64,000 bases of DNA. It comes from Haliea sp964022665 (GTDB taxonomy: Bacteria; Pseudomonadota; Gammaproteobacteria; Pseudomonadales; Halieaceae). Positions 53,381 to 62,050 of the stretch are shown one piece after another. Position numbers and translations under genes: made by a program. The stretch is taken from the NCBI GenBank assembly GCA_964022665.1, contig CAXIDF010000010.1, positions 62,001 to 126,000 of the forward strand, given 5' to 3'. The notes under the pieces were generated by a model that saw only the letters and a list, made by a program, of their open reading frames with translations, did not search any database and was not told the origin of the DNA. The stretch's first letter is position 1, and the number at the start of each line of letters is the position of its first letter.

Positions 53381-53583
53381 TCCTGCCTGCAGGCCGGCTT
53401 CGAGATATTCGAGCGCCTTCTTGCTATTTCCAAAGCCCACCGGCCGGCCGGGCACCCGCGCACGAAGAGCGGATGATGCCGCACCAGGTGAGTACCTGCG
53501 CGTCATCCGGCTGCTCATCGAGCAGTTCGTCACAGCGCGCGATTGATCCTCAGTCAGTTTTCTCAAACTGCCATTGGGCACTG
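53381..53583 (-). pseudogene. Decayed TPR-protein gene fragment
   Basis: Minus-strand remnants of one TPR-like protein in different frames. One frame carries CDELLDEQPDDAQVLTWCGI, a TPR helix pair, and another carries VPGRPVGFGNSKKALEYLEA. The second normally lies far downstream of the first in such proteins, so a frameshift and an internal deletion have occurred. No intact gene is possible here. The fragment is downstream of the M56 gene on the same strand. Confidence 0.5.
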
Positions 53584-54540
53584 CTAGTGCAGCAACTCAA
53601 TGCCAGTATGTGCGAGCGCGGTGCTGACACACACTTGCAGGACCCAGATGACCGCAGCAGCAGCCAGCAGGCCTAGCAGCCGTCGGGTGTTCTGGCCGCT
53701 TTCCCTGAGCGCCGCGATGCGCTGTTGCGCGAAGTCACTGCTGGTTTGTGTGTCGACGCGTTGCGTTGGGCTTGTCACGTTTCGGTCGAGGTGGGCAATA
53801 ACCCTGGCCACGCGGTCGGCATTGCCAATGGCTTCAAGCGCGGCCCTGTCGCAGGCTATTTCGGTGGCTGTTTTGAAGTCGTTATGCAGGTGTCGTCTGT
53901 GGGTGCGTGGCCAGAGACAGGTGGTAACAGTCAGCAAGGCGCCGCGCAGGTTGTCCCGACGCCGAAGGTGTTCATACTCGTGCGCCAGCACAATCTGCAG
54001 TTCTTCAGCTGACACGGCCTCCAGCATGCTGCGCGACACATACACCTCCGGGCGAAACCAGCCAATACACCAGGCCGCCGGGGCGGGCCCTTCAATCACA
54101 TGGTAATGATGATGACTCTGGCTGGTGCGCGATAGCGCAAACAGCGTCCTGAGTTGGCGTTGCAGGCGCAGGGCGAGCAGAAGCATTGCGCCAAGCAACG
54201 CCAGGGCAAGCCCGCCAGCCGCTGCCGCCAGGCCAATGCGCAGTGCTGTGTGCGCTTCGGAGACCGGCACATGCGGCGCGCAGTTCAGTTCATGACAGTG
54301 ACCCGGAACAAGATGCGCGGACAGCGCCGGGGTCATCACGAGCAGTGTTACCAGGCTTGCAGCAAGAGGTGGAATGAGACCCCACAGCAAGAGCAGGCTC
54401 GCTTTGCGTGCAGCTCGGATGCGGCCGCAACTGCGTTGCAGCACCGGGTAGAGCAGCGCATGCAGCAGTGACGAGAACAGGAACACGGCACACCAGATCA
54501 GCACCGCGTCCGCGGCCTTCGACAACAACTCAGGGTTCAT
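53584..54540 (-). CDS. M56/BlaR1-family membrane metallopeptidase, short form
   Basis: Membrane zinc peptidase of 318 residues resembling the BlaR1/MecR1 signal-transducing half. Several membrane segments surround a cytoplasmic domain with the zinc motif HEYEH (187-191). The large penicillin-binding sensor domain of BlaR1 is absent. A loop between predicted membrane segments carries HCHELNC (81-87) plus further His, suggesting metal sensing. ATG 54540 overlaps the upstream BlaI-type gene by 11 nt. On activation it would cleave BlaI, as in the beta-lactam systems; the trigger here is inferred. Confidence 0.85.
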   Translation of the reverse strand: MNPELLSKAADAVLIWCAVFLFSSLLHALLYPVLQRSCGRIRAARKASLLLLWGLIPPLAASLVTLLVMTPALSAHLVPGHCHELNCAPHVPVSEAHTALRIGLAAAAGGLALALLGAMLLLALRLQRQLRTLFALSRTSQSHHHYHVIEGPAPAAWCIGWFRPEVYVSRSMLEAVSAEELQIVLAHEYEHLRRRDNLRGALLTVTTCLWPRTHRRHLHNDFKTATEIACDRAALEAIGNADRVARVIAHLDRNVTSPTQRVDTQTSSDFAQQRIAALRESGQNTRRLLGLLAAAAVIWVLQVCVSTALAHTGIELLH

Positions 54541-54964
54541 CCGGGGCCTGAGAGGTTGCGCCGAGAATTGCTTCAATCGCAGCGGCTGTTGCCTCGTCGT
54601 CCTCCGCGACATAGCGCGCGAAGCCGGAAATCACGGGTAGCAGGTCACCGTCGGCGATGTCCCGTGTGATGTCGCGCAGCAGGATCTTGATGAGCTCTTC
54701 CCGCGGTACGCGGTGGCGGTAGACGAAAGCTCTCGCCTCCTTTTCCCGGCTCGCCATACCTTTGCGGTATAGCCTCTCGAGGGTGCTCTGTACCGTGCTC
54801 AGCCGAATCCCTGCGGTCGGCATGGCTTCCAGCACCTGCACGGCGGACTGGGGCTGCCCACGCCACAATATGCTCATCACCGCGAGCTCACGCTTGCCAA
54901 GCTTGGGGGCGCGGCGTGAGCGCAGACCAAGGCGCTGCAGCAGGCTGCGTTTCTGTTCGGGCAT
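54530..54964 (-). CDS. BlaI/MecI/CopY-family transcriptional repressor
   Basis: Winged-helix repressor of 144 residues (LGKRELAVMSILWRGQPQSA, STVQSTLERLYRKGMASREK) with a C-terminal dimerisation part. It is co-transcribed with the M56 peptidase and divergent from a TonB receptor. A symmetric site of the type this family binds lies in the shared 68-bp intergenic region. Confidence 0.88.
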   Translation of the reverse strand: MPEQKRSLLQRLGLRSRRAPKLGKRELAVMSILWRGQPQSAVQVLEAMPTAGIRLSTVQSTLERLYRKGMASREKEARAFVYRHRVPREELIKILLRDITRDIADGDLLPVISGFARYVAEDDEATAAAIEAILGATSQAPDEP

Positions 54965-54998
54965 AAAACCGACCTGTTATCGGTGTTGGCGGGTCGTG

Positions 54999-55013
54999 AT
55001 ACAACGTCTGTAT
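54999..55013. promoter_or_regulatory. BlaI-type operator between repressor and TonB receptor
   Basis: ATACA-N5-TGTAT, an inverted repeat carrying the TACA/TGTA half-sites recognised by BlaI/CopY-family repressors. The usual spacing is shorter (TACA-N2-TGTA), so this match is suggestive only. It lies 20 bp upstream of the receptor GTG. Confidence 0.5.
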
Positions 55014-55032
55014 TCAGTAGAGGGAGTGTAGC

Positions 55033-57153
55033 GTGATCAGAGACGGGACGGAATCGGTAGTGCCACGGACGGCAGCAACTCAATGTGGGTTCCATGGCCA
55101 CCACCTCCCTTGCCGGGTGGTGGCAGGGTTACTTCTGGGCGCGAGCATTGCAGCACAGGGTCAGACCCTGGAAACCGTAGCGGTGGAAGGACGCCGCGTC
55201 AGCCTGCTAGGTGATGCGATCACGGCCTCGGAAGGGATTATTGGCCAACAGGAAATCGCCCTCAGACCGTTGCTGCGCAGCGGCGAGGTGCTGGAACTGG
55301 TGCCGGGCATGGTGGTGACCCAGCACAGCGGCACAGGCAAGGCCAATCAGTATTTTCTGCGCGGCTTCAACCTGGACCACGGTACGGATTTCGCCACTTT
55401 TATAGACGGCATGCCGCTGAACATGCGTACCCACGGTCACGGCCAGGGCTACACCGACCTGAACCCCGTCATTCCCGAAACGCTTGCCACCATCGCCTAC
55501 AAAAAGGGACCGTACTACGCGGATGTGGGCGACTTCAGTGGCGCAGGCAGCGCGGAAATGCGCACCGTGGACCGTGTTGACGACGGCCTGGCCGAGATTA
55601 CCTGGGGTGAAGACGGCTACCAGCGCCTGGTTGTGGTTGATAGCCAGAATGCCGCCGGCGGTGACTGGCTCTATGCTCTGGAGGGCAATCGCTACGACGG
55701 GCCCTGGCGCGGTATCGAAGAAGACCTGTCGCGCATCAACCTGTTGCTGAAGCACACCCGCGACGTGGCCGCGGGCACTCTCAGCCTGACCGCGATGGCC
55801 TACGACAATAGCTGGAACAGCGCCGACCAGATACCGGCCCGAGCCGTAACCCAGGGCATCATCGACGATCTGGGTGTGATCGACGATACCGTGGGGGGCG
55901 AGTCCAGCCGTTACAGCCTGAGCGCCACGTGGCGCGGCGGTGCGTGGGAGGTGGATGCATGGCTGGCGCGCTACGACCTGAACCTGTGGTCCAATTTCAC
56001 GTATTTCCTCGATGACCCCCAGGGCGGCGACCAGTTCGAGCAGGTAGACGAGCGGCTCCTTTACGGCGGGCGATTGCGCTACACCCATGCCGGCACCCTG
56101 GCCGGCCTGCCGATGAAGCAGTCTTTCGGCGCCGAACTGCGGGTGGATGATATCGAGGAAGTGGGCCTGTATCGCAGCCGCGCGCGGCAGCGCACTGGTC
56201 CGGTACGCAGCGATGCGGTGGATGAGTCCAGTGTTGGCCTGTTCTGGGAGCAGAAGCTGCAGTGGTCGCCACGGTTGCGCTCGGTGTTGGGCGTGCGCTA
56301 CGACTATTTCGACTTCGATGTCGACAGTGCCATTGAGCGCAACGTCAATGGCATCGAGCTCGCGGCCAATGGCGGTACGGCTGATGATGACTTGTGGTCC
56401 CTCAAGGGCAGCCTGGTGTACACATTGGGCAGCGACTGGGAAGCCTATGCATCCGCAGGGCAGGGGTATCACTCCAACGATGCCCGCGGCACAACCACTC
56501 GCATCGACCCTGCCGATGGCGCAGCCATTAATGCGGTAGATCCACTGGTGCGCTCGCTGGGTTACGAGGCTGGCGTGCGTGGTTACTGGCGCGAACGCCT
56601 GAACACTTCGCTCGCGTTCTGGTATCTGGAGCTGGATAGCGAACTGCTGTTTGTGGGAGACGCCGGCAACACGGAAGCGAGCGGCCGCTCTGAGCGCGAA
56701 GGCGTCGAACTGACTGCCTATTACTCGCTTACGGAGGCGTGGACGCTGGATCTGGAATACGCATGGACCGACGCCCGCTTCAGTGACGCGCCTGCAGGGG
56801 AACGCGAGATTCCCGGAGCCGTTGAGCATGTGGTGCAGGCGGGTATCAGCCTGGATGACGGGCAGGACTGGTTTGGCAGCCTGCGCCTGCGCTACTTCGG
56901 CGAGCGTCCGCTGGTCGAGGACGCCAGCGTGAAGTCAGATGCCACGTTCTCGGTCAATCTGGGCCTGGGTCGCCGACTGGGCCCCTGGACCCTGCGCGCA
57001 GATATCCTGAACCTGCTCGATAGCGATGACCACGACATCGATTATTTCTATGCCTCGCGCCTGCCCGGTGAAGCGGCGGCGGGTGTCGAGGACCTGCACT
57101 ATCACGTACTTGAGCCACGTAGCGTGCGCCTGACGGCGGGTTATCGCTTCTAG
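55033..57153 (+). CDS. TonB-dependent receptor linked to BlaI/M56 regulation
   Basis: Outer-membrane receptor of 706 residues. A hydrophobic leader (about residues 28-43) precedes LETVAVEGRR (TonB-box region), a plug with SGEVLELVPGMVVTQHSGTG and FLRGFNLDHGTDF, and a barrel ending in Phe. The plug carries the His-rich THGHGQG (133-139), and the C-terminal region has further His (DDHDIDYF, EDLHYHV). GTG start with an AGGGAG RBS. Divergent placement from the BlaI gene and the His motifs suggest metal or metal-chelate uptake, which is inference. Confidence 0.88.
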   Translation: MIRDGTESVVPRTAATQCGFHGHHLPCRVVAGLLLGASIAAQGQTLETVAVEGRRVSLLGDAITASEGIIGQQEIALRPLLRSGEVLELVPGMVVTQHSGTGKANQYFLRGFNLDHGTDFATFIDGMPLNMRTHGHGQGYTDLNPVIPETLATIAYKKGPYYADVGDFSGAGSAEMRTVDRVDDGLAEITWGEDGYQRLVVVDSQNAAGGDWLYALEGNRYDGPWRGIEEDLSRINLLLKHTRDVAAGTLSLTAMAYDNSWNSADQIPARAVTQGIIDDLGVIDDTVGGESSRYSLSATWRGGAWEVDAWLARYDLNLWSNFTYFLDDPQGGDQFEQVDERLLYGGRLRYTHAGTLAGLPMKQSFGAELRVDDIEEVGLYRSRARQRTGPVRSDAVDESSVGLFWEQKLQWSPRLRSVLGVRYDYFDFDVDSAIERNVNGIELAANGGTADDDLWSLKGSLVYTLGSDWEAYASAGQGYHSNDARGTTTRIDPADGAAINAVDPLVRSLGYEAGVRGYWRERLNTSLAFWYLELDSELLFVGDAGNTEASGRSEREGVELTAYYSLTEAWTLDLEYAWTDARFSDAPAGEREIPGAVEHVVQAGISLDDGQDWFGSLRLRYFGERPLVEDASVKSDATFSVNLGLGRRLGPWTLRADILNLLDSDDHDIDYFYASRLPGEAAAGVEDLHYHVLEPRSVRLTAGYRF

Positions 57154-57170
57154 CGGTGACGGTTCGACGC

Positions 57171-59141
57171 TTAGTCTTTGGCTATTGACGGGTCGCTCGC
57201 GAGTGCCAGGCGCAGCGGCTCCAGCCACTGCGCATAGTGCTTCCAGCGCGCCTGTGCCGTGCGAAACAGGGGTTGCCGCACCTGTTCCGAACTGGGTGTG
57301 CGCACCGCGCGTTCGGTGTCGTAGTAGTGCAGGCAGCCGGCCTCGAACGGCAGGCCCAGGAAGTCGAGCATGCGCCGCACCTGTCCTTCGAGGTCGTCGA
57401 GCACGTCCTCGTGTTGTACGCGCAAGACTTTCCCGGGCAGCACGTGGTCCCAGTGGTCCATGAGTGCAACATAGTCCCGATAGTAACGTCCCAGATCGGC
57501 GAGGTCGTAGGTGAATTCCTGGCCGGAGGCGAAGAGCTGGCGGTAGTTGCCGAAACAGCAGTCCATGGCGTCGCGCCGGGCGTCGATGATGCGCGCGTTG
57601 GGCAGGATCAGGTGAATGAGGCCGATGTGGCGAAAATTGTTCGGCATCTTGTCGATGAAAAAGGGTGCGCCCTGGCGGTGAACACGGGTGGCTTCGAGGA
57701 ATTGTTCGCCGTAGGCGCGCAAAGTGTCCGCATCCAGTGTGGCAAGGCGCTCCGGGTAGCCTTCTCCCTCCGCTCGTGTGCCGTGCCCGTCGAGGCGCTG
57801 GGCCAGTGCCGGGATATGGTTCAGCTCCATGGTGCCGTCAATCGCGGAGTGCGAAGACAGTATCTGCTCCAGTAGCGTGGATCCGGCGCGCGGCATGCCG
57901 ACAATGAAAATGGGGTCGGCGGCGGGGTGGCCGGTGTTTGCGTGGCTGCCCAATAGCCCGGGAGTGAAAAACGACTGCTGACGTTGCAGGCGCCGGCTCA
58001 TCCGTTGTGGCTGGTAGCCGAGGGTGTTGTGCCGCAGGCGGTTGCCGCGCTCGTAATAGTCCCAGGAGGCGCTGTAATCGCTGTTGTCCTCGCAGGCTTT
58101 GCCGAGTGCAAAACAAAGGTGAATGCGGTCCTCCAGCGCCGTGTTCGCAGCCGCTTCCTGCGTCACCATGGTAGCGATATCCGCCGCATCGAAACGGAAG
58201 GTCTTCAGGTTTGCGAGGCTCCACCAGGCGTCTCCGAAATCGAGTCTCGCACGGTTTGCCGCACGGTAGGCTGCCACCGCCTGCTCTGTATTGCCAATAG
58301 TCTTGAGCGCATGGCCCAGTGTCAGTTGTAGTGACGGTTGCTCAGGATTTGCCTCCAGCAGACCCCGCAACAGCGCGATGCCCTCCTCGAAACGGCCCAC
58401 AGCAATGTACTGGTTGGCCAGCGTGGCTGCTATCGACAGGTTGCCCGGAAGCTCCTGCTGCAGTGCTTCTGCCGTGGCGAGGGCCTCGGTGAACCGTTGT
58501 TGCCGGTACAGCACATTCACGTGGTCCAGCCGCACCAGCAGGTTGCCGGGACTGAACTCTGTGGCGCTCTCCAGCAGAAAACCGGCTTCTTCCAGCTGGC
58601 CGTGTTGCACGGCGATGGCGGCGAGCAGGCGCATGCCCTCGATGTGTTGCGGGTTGTGGCGCAGGTAGTGACGACACAGCGCCTCAGCGCGCTCCAGTCG
58701 ACCCTCGTGCAACATGCTCTGGCCGCTGAGGATCTCTGCCGGCAGCTGGGCAAGAGCCTGCGCCTGAATCACCGCCTCGCGCGCCAGCTCCCGCCAGGTC
58801 GGGTTATCAGTTGTCAGCCGCGCGATGGCTTTCCAGCTGGCTAGCAGGGCGGGGTTGCGCGCTACCGCATTGCGATAGGCTGACAGGGCCGGCGCCGGTT
58901 GCTGCAGTGCGAGTAAATTGTGGCCGCGTTCCTGATACAGGCGAGCATGGCCGGCATCAAGGCGCTCGAGTTCCTCGAGAGTTGCCAGGGCCTGCGCATG
59001 TTCATTCAGATAGCGGCGCGCTGTAGCCAGCAGATAAAGCGCTTCACTCGTATTGCCATTGGCAAGTACGGCGGTGGCCGCCTGCTCTGCAGCCTGGAAA
59101 TCGCCGCGTTGCAGGCAGGCCTTTGCCGCCTCGATGCTCAC
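57171..59141 (-). CDS. TPR-repeat sulfotransferase
   Basis: Fusion of N-terminal TPR repeats (about residues 1-370) with a sulfotransferase domain, 656 residues. The PAPS 5'-phosphate loop is FIVGMPRAGSTLLEQILSSH, with the 3'-phosphate region around ARRDAMDCCFGNYRQLF. The GTG start is 2 nt after the stop of the preceding TonB receptor, so the two are one operon. The family sulfates carbohydrates, lipids or peptides. The acceptor here is unknown. Confidence 0.88.
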   Translation of the reverse strand: MSIEAAKACLQRGDFQAAEQAATAVLANGNTSEALYLLATARRYLNEHAQALATLEELERLDAGHARLYQERGHNLLALQQPAPALSAYRNAVARNPALLASWKAIARLTTDNPTWRELAREAVIQAQALAQLPAEILSGQSMLHEGRLERAEALCRHYLRHNPQHIEGMRLLAAIAVQHGQLEEAGFLLESATEFSPGNLLVRLDHVNVLYRQQRFTEALATAEALQQELPGNLSIAATLANQYIAVGRFEEGIALLRGLLEANPEQPSLQLTLGHALKTIGNTEQAVAAYRAANRARLDFGDAWWSLANLKTFRFDAADIATMVTQEAAANTALEDRIHLCFALGKACEDNSDYSASWDYYERGNRLRHNTLGYQPQRMSRRLQRQQSFFTPGLLGSHANTGHPAADPIFIVGMPRAGSTLLEQILSSHSAIDGTMELNHIPALAQRLDGHGTRAEGEGYPERLATLDADTLRAYGEQFLEATRVHRQGAPFFIDKMPNNFRHIGLIHLILPNARIIDARRDAMDCCFGNYRQLFASGQEFTYDLADLGRYYRDYVALMDHWDHVLPGKVLRVQHEDVLDDLEGQVRRMLDFLGLPFEAGCLHYYDTERAVRTPSSEQVRQPLFRTAQARWKHYAQWLEPLRLALASDPSIAKD

Positions 59142-59143
59142 CC

Positions 59144-61831
59144 TCAGAACAGGTCGTAGGTGAAGCGCAGGCCAAACTCCAGCGGACGATTGGTCAGAAT
59201 CTTGCGTGACCCGTCCTGGGTGTTGATGTGCAGCTGCGCGCGCTCATCGGTCAGGTTGTTGACGAACAGCTCGGCCGTCCAGGTGTCCTGCCGGTAGCCC
59301 AGCGTCGCATCGGTTATGACGTAGGAATCCTGCAGCTCGCGGCGCTGCGGTACATCAATGATTGAGCTGTAGGCCTCGTCCGAATAGCGTGACGCCAGCT
59401 GCGCATGCGCGGTGCCCTCGAATACATCCCACTCATAACGGCCGCGCAGGCTGAATTGGAACTCCGGTGCCAGCGGCAGCTGGGAGCCCACATCGGTGAC
59501 CGCAAAGGCGAAGGCCGGGTTCAGGTCGACGATCTCAGTGTCGTTCCACGAAAACGCGCCGAACAGGCTGAGGTTGGCGGTGGCGAGCCAGGATAAATCA
59601 CCCTCGATACCGCGGATCTCGGCGTCACCGGCGTTATCGACGATGGTGAGGAAGTCGATATTCTGCGAGTCGATATGGCCCACCTGCATCCCGTCCCACT
59701 CGATGTAGTAAGCGGCGCCATTGAAGCGCAGGCGACGGTCCATGAATTCGCCCTTCCAGCCGAGCTCGTAGTTCACCAGTTCATCCGATTCGTAAATAAG
59801 GGGAATACAGTACTCCGGTGTGCGCGAGACCTTGCAGGGTGCGCTGCCATCTGGCTGGGCTGTGACCTCACTGCCGGCCACGGCGCGGTTGAAGCCCTGT
59901 GGACGGAAACCCTCGGACCAAGTGGCATAGAACATCAGGTCGTCCGACTGGCGCCAGCTCAGGGTTAGGCGGTGAATCGTATCGTCTACCGATGTCGGCT
60001 GGAAGTCGCCGATATTGACCACGTAGTCGCGCCCGCCGGTCACATCCGGCTGTGTTACCACATCCGGGTTGTTGGCCGCATTGCCATTGGCGAGGTTCGG
60101 CACCGGACGGTTGCCGTATTTGAGAATGGAAAATCCCTCAAACCCCGCTTCCAGGTCGTAGTAGCGGAAGCCGTAAGCAAAGGTGAAATCCTGCAGGAAG
60201 TCGAAGGCCAGCTCACCGAACACCGCAATCTGCTCCTCCGGGCGCGTTATGTCGTTGGAAAACTGGGTTGTTGCGCCGCGCTCGTTCGGGTCATTGGCGA
60301 CCAATGGCCCGCTGCCGCCGTTTAACTGGCCGGGGTCTGGTGCGTTCCAGTCCGGGTCGCCATAGTTGAAGTCACCGACGTGTTGCAGCTCGACGTCCTC
60401 ATAGAAAACACCGCCCTGGAAGCGAATCCAGCGCGCGGGGTCGGTGTTGAAGCGCAATTCGTGGGTGGTGCGCTCCATTTCGTTGCTGATGGCGGCAAAA
60501 CCTGCGCCGCTGTTGGAGCACTCGATTACGTCCGGATCGCCGGAGAGCGTGGGGTCGAAGGTGTAGCCCACGCCGCCACCGCCGTGGTAGCCCGGCGTGT
60601 TGTATTCACACATGTAGCCGGCGATGTAGAAGCCCGTATTGGCGTAGTTGGAGTAATCGATGATCTGGTCTGTTTCCCGCTTGAGGTAGGCGCCGGTGTA
60701 GAGCAGTTCCAGTTCGCCCAGGCGGCCCTGCAGCGTCCAGGCGGTTTGCGAGAAGTCCTCGGTGAGGCGGTCCGGGTGGTAGCGCTCCACCTCAAGGTCG
60801 CCCACTTCGGGGTCGTAGTCGAACACGCCGTCGGCATCCAGCTGCTGCTGGTGGTGGGTCAGGAGCAGGTCCCAGTCGTCGTTGATCAGGTATTTGACCC
60901 CGGCACGGAAGCCCTGGTAGGTGGCGTCGTTGAAGTCTTCCTCGGCCAGCGCATCGTTATTGCGCGACTCATATTGCACACCGTAGGCGCGTCCGGGCTC
61001 GGCGTAGCTGCCATCGGCGAACTGGTGACCGGTCGGGTCACCCCCGCTGGGGGTGAACACCACGCCATCAGCCGATGGCAGGGCGGGGTTGCGCGAAGGG
61101 TCGGGTGTGAACGTGCCGCGCACATTGTCGATATACCCGCCCTGACGGTCATTGAAGATCAGTACGCGGGCCGCCAGACGGTTTTCTATCAGCGGGAAGT
61201 TGAAGACGGCACTGGCATTCGCACTGGGGTCACCCTCGGGCATGAACGAAGTACCAGCCTTGAACGAGGCTGAAAACTCGTCGATGACCGGCTTATTGGT
61301 GATCAGGCGTACGGTACCGGCCTGTGAGCTGGAGCCGAAGACGGTGCCCTGCGGCCCCGGCAATACCTCAATGCGCTCCATGTCGGCGATGTACACATCC
61401 AGGTTGCGACCGCCGGCGGTAACCGGTTGCTCGTCGAGGTACAAGGCCACGTTAGGTGCACTGCCATTGGCCTCCTGGATGGTGGTGTTCATGGCCTGGA
61501 TGGCGGCGCCGCGAATATAGATTTCGTTCTGGCCCGGACCGCGACCGCCTGCGGTGACGTTGGGCAGGGAAGCGATGTAATCGGTAAAGTCGGTAATGCC
61601 CTGCTCGGTCATGGATTGTTCGGTGATCGCGGATACCGCAACGGGCACGTCCTGCATGCTGGCAGTGCGCTTCGTGGCGGTGACCACCACTTCCTCGAGT
61701 TGTTGCGCCTGTACTGTGCTTGCCGCCAGCGCGCTGCCGGCTACGGCGGTCATGACGGCACGCGCGAGAATGCGCAGGGGTGTGCCGGGTGAGGTTTTGG
61801 CGTTGAGTTGTTGAGGCTTGCTGTTCTTCAT
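59144..61831 (-). CDS. TonB-dependent receptor, upstream of the sulfotransferase gene
   Basis: Outer-membrane receptor of 895 residues. The signal peptide ends near STVQAQ, followed by LEEVVVTATKRTASMQDVPV (TonB box and plug start), MERIEVLPGPQGTVFGSSSQ, and a large barrel ending TYDLF. ATG 61831 gives a clean leader (MKNSKPQQ); ATG 61849 and longer frames are alternatives. It is followed after 2 nt by the TPR-sulfotransferase gene. Substrate unknown. Confidence 0.9.
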   Translation of the reverse strand: MKNSKPQQLNAKTSPGTPLRILARAVMTAVAGSALAASTVQAQQLEEVVVTATKRTASMQDVPVAVSAITEQSMTEQGITDFTDYIASLPNVTAGGRGPGQNEIYIRGAAIQAMNTTIQEANGSAPNVALYLDEQPVTAGGRNLDVYIADMERIEVLPGPQGTVFGSSSQAGTVRLITNKPVIDEFSASFKAGTSFMPEGDPSANASAVFNFPLIENRLAARVLIFNDRQGGYIDNVRGTFTPDPSRNPALPSADGVVFTPSGGDPTGHQFADGSYAEPGRAYGVQYESRNNDALAEEDFNDATYQGFRAGVKYLINDDWDLLLTHHQQQLDADGVFDYDPEVGDLEVERYHPDRLTEDFSQTAWTLQGRLGELELLYTGAYLKRETDQIIDYSNYANTGFYIAGYMCEYNTPGYHGGGGVGYTFDPTLSGDPDVIECSNSGAGFAAISNEMERTTHELRFNTDPARWIRFQGGVFYEDVELQHVGDFNYGDPDWNAPDPGQLNGGSGPLVANDPNERGATTQFSNDITRPEEQIAVFGELAFDFLQDFTFAYGFRYYDLEAGFEGFSILKYGNRPVPNLANGNAANNPDVVTQPDVTGGRDYVVNIGDFQPTSVDDTIHRLTLSWRQSDDLMFYATWSEGFRPQGFNRAVAGSEVTAQPDGSAPCKVSRTPEYCIPLIYESDELVNYELGWKGEFMDRRLRFNGAAYYIEWDGMQVGHIDSQNIDFLTIVDNAGDAEIRGIEGDLSWLATANLSLFGAFSWNDTEIVDLNPAFAFAVTDVGSQLPLAPEFQFSLRGRYEWDVFEGTAHAQLASRYSDEAYSSIIDVPQRRELQDSYVITDATLGYRQDTWTAELFVNNLTDERAQLHINTQDGSRKILTNRPLEFGLRFTYDLF

Positions 61832-61886
61832 TGCGACGAGGTTCCCCATGAACGTGATGTGAAAGGTATTGTTTAGACAGCGAAAC

Positions 61887-61916
61887 ATAATACCCGTTTT
61901 CGTGGTAGGGTTTGAA
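61887..61916 (-). promoter_or_regulatory. Candidate sigma-70 promoter for the TonB receptor
   Basis: Minus strand TTCAAA (61911-61916), an 18-bp spacer, and TATTAT (61887-61892), about 55 bp before the receptor ATG. Confidence 0.4.
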
Positions 61917-61926
61917 GTAGGCATTG

Positions 61927-61955
61927 TTCACATTCGACACGGAACTAGCTAGACT
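61927..61955 (+). promoter_or_regulatory. Candidate sigma-70 promoter for the BCCT transporter
   Basis: TTCACA (61927-61932), a 17-bp spacer, and TAGACT (61950-61955), about 95 bp before the transporter ATG and divergent from the TonB-receptor promoter. Confidence 0.35.
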
Positions 61956-62050
61956 CTCCGCATTTGGCCCGGTAAATACCCCAATCTCGAATTTCGTTGT
62001 TATTCAGTCACGTGTATTCTGTCCCGCCGAGAAGGTAATAAATAGTTACA

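Noticed and set aside
53584..54964. A beta-lactam resistance (blaR1/blaI) system
   Set aside because: The peptidase lacks the penicillin-binding sensor domain and no beta-lactamase is adjacent. The neighbour is a TonB receptor.
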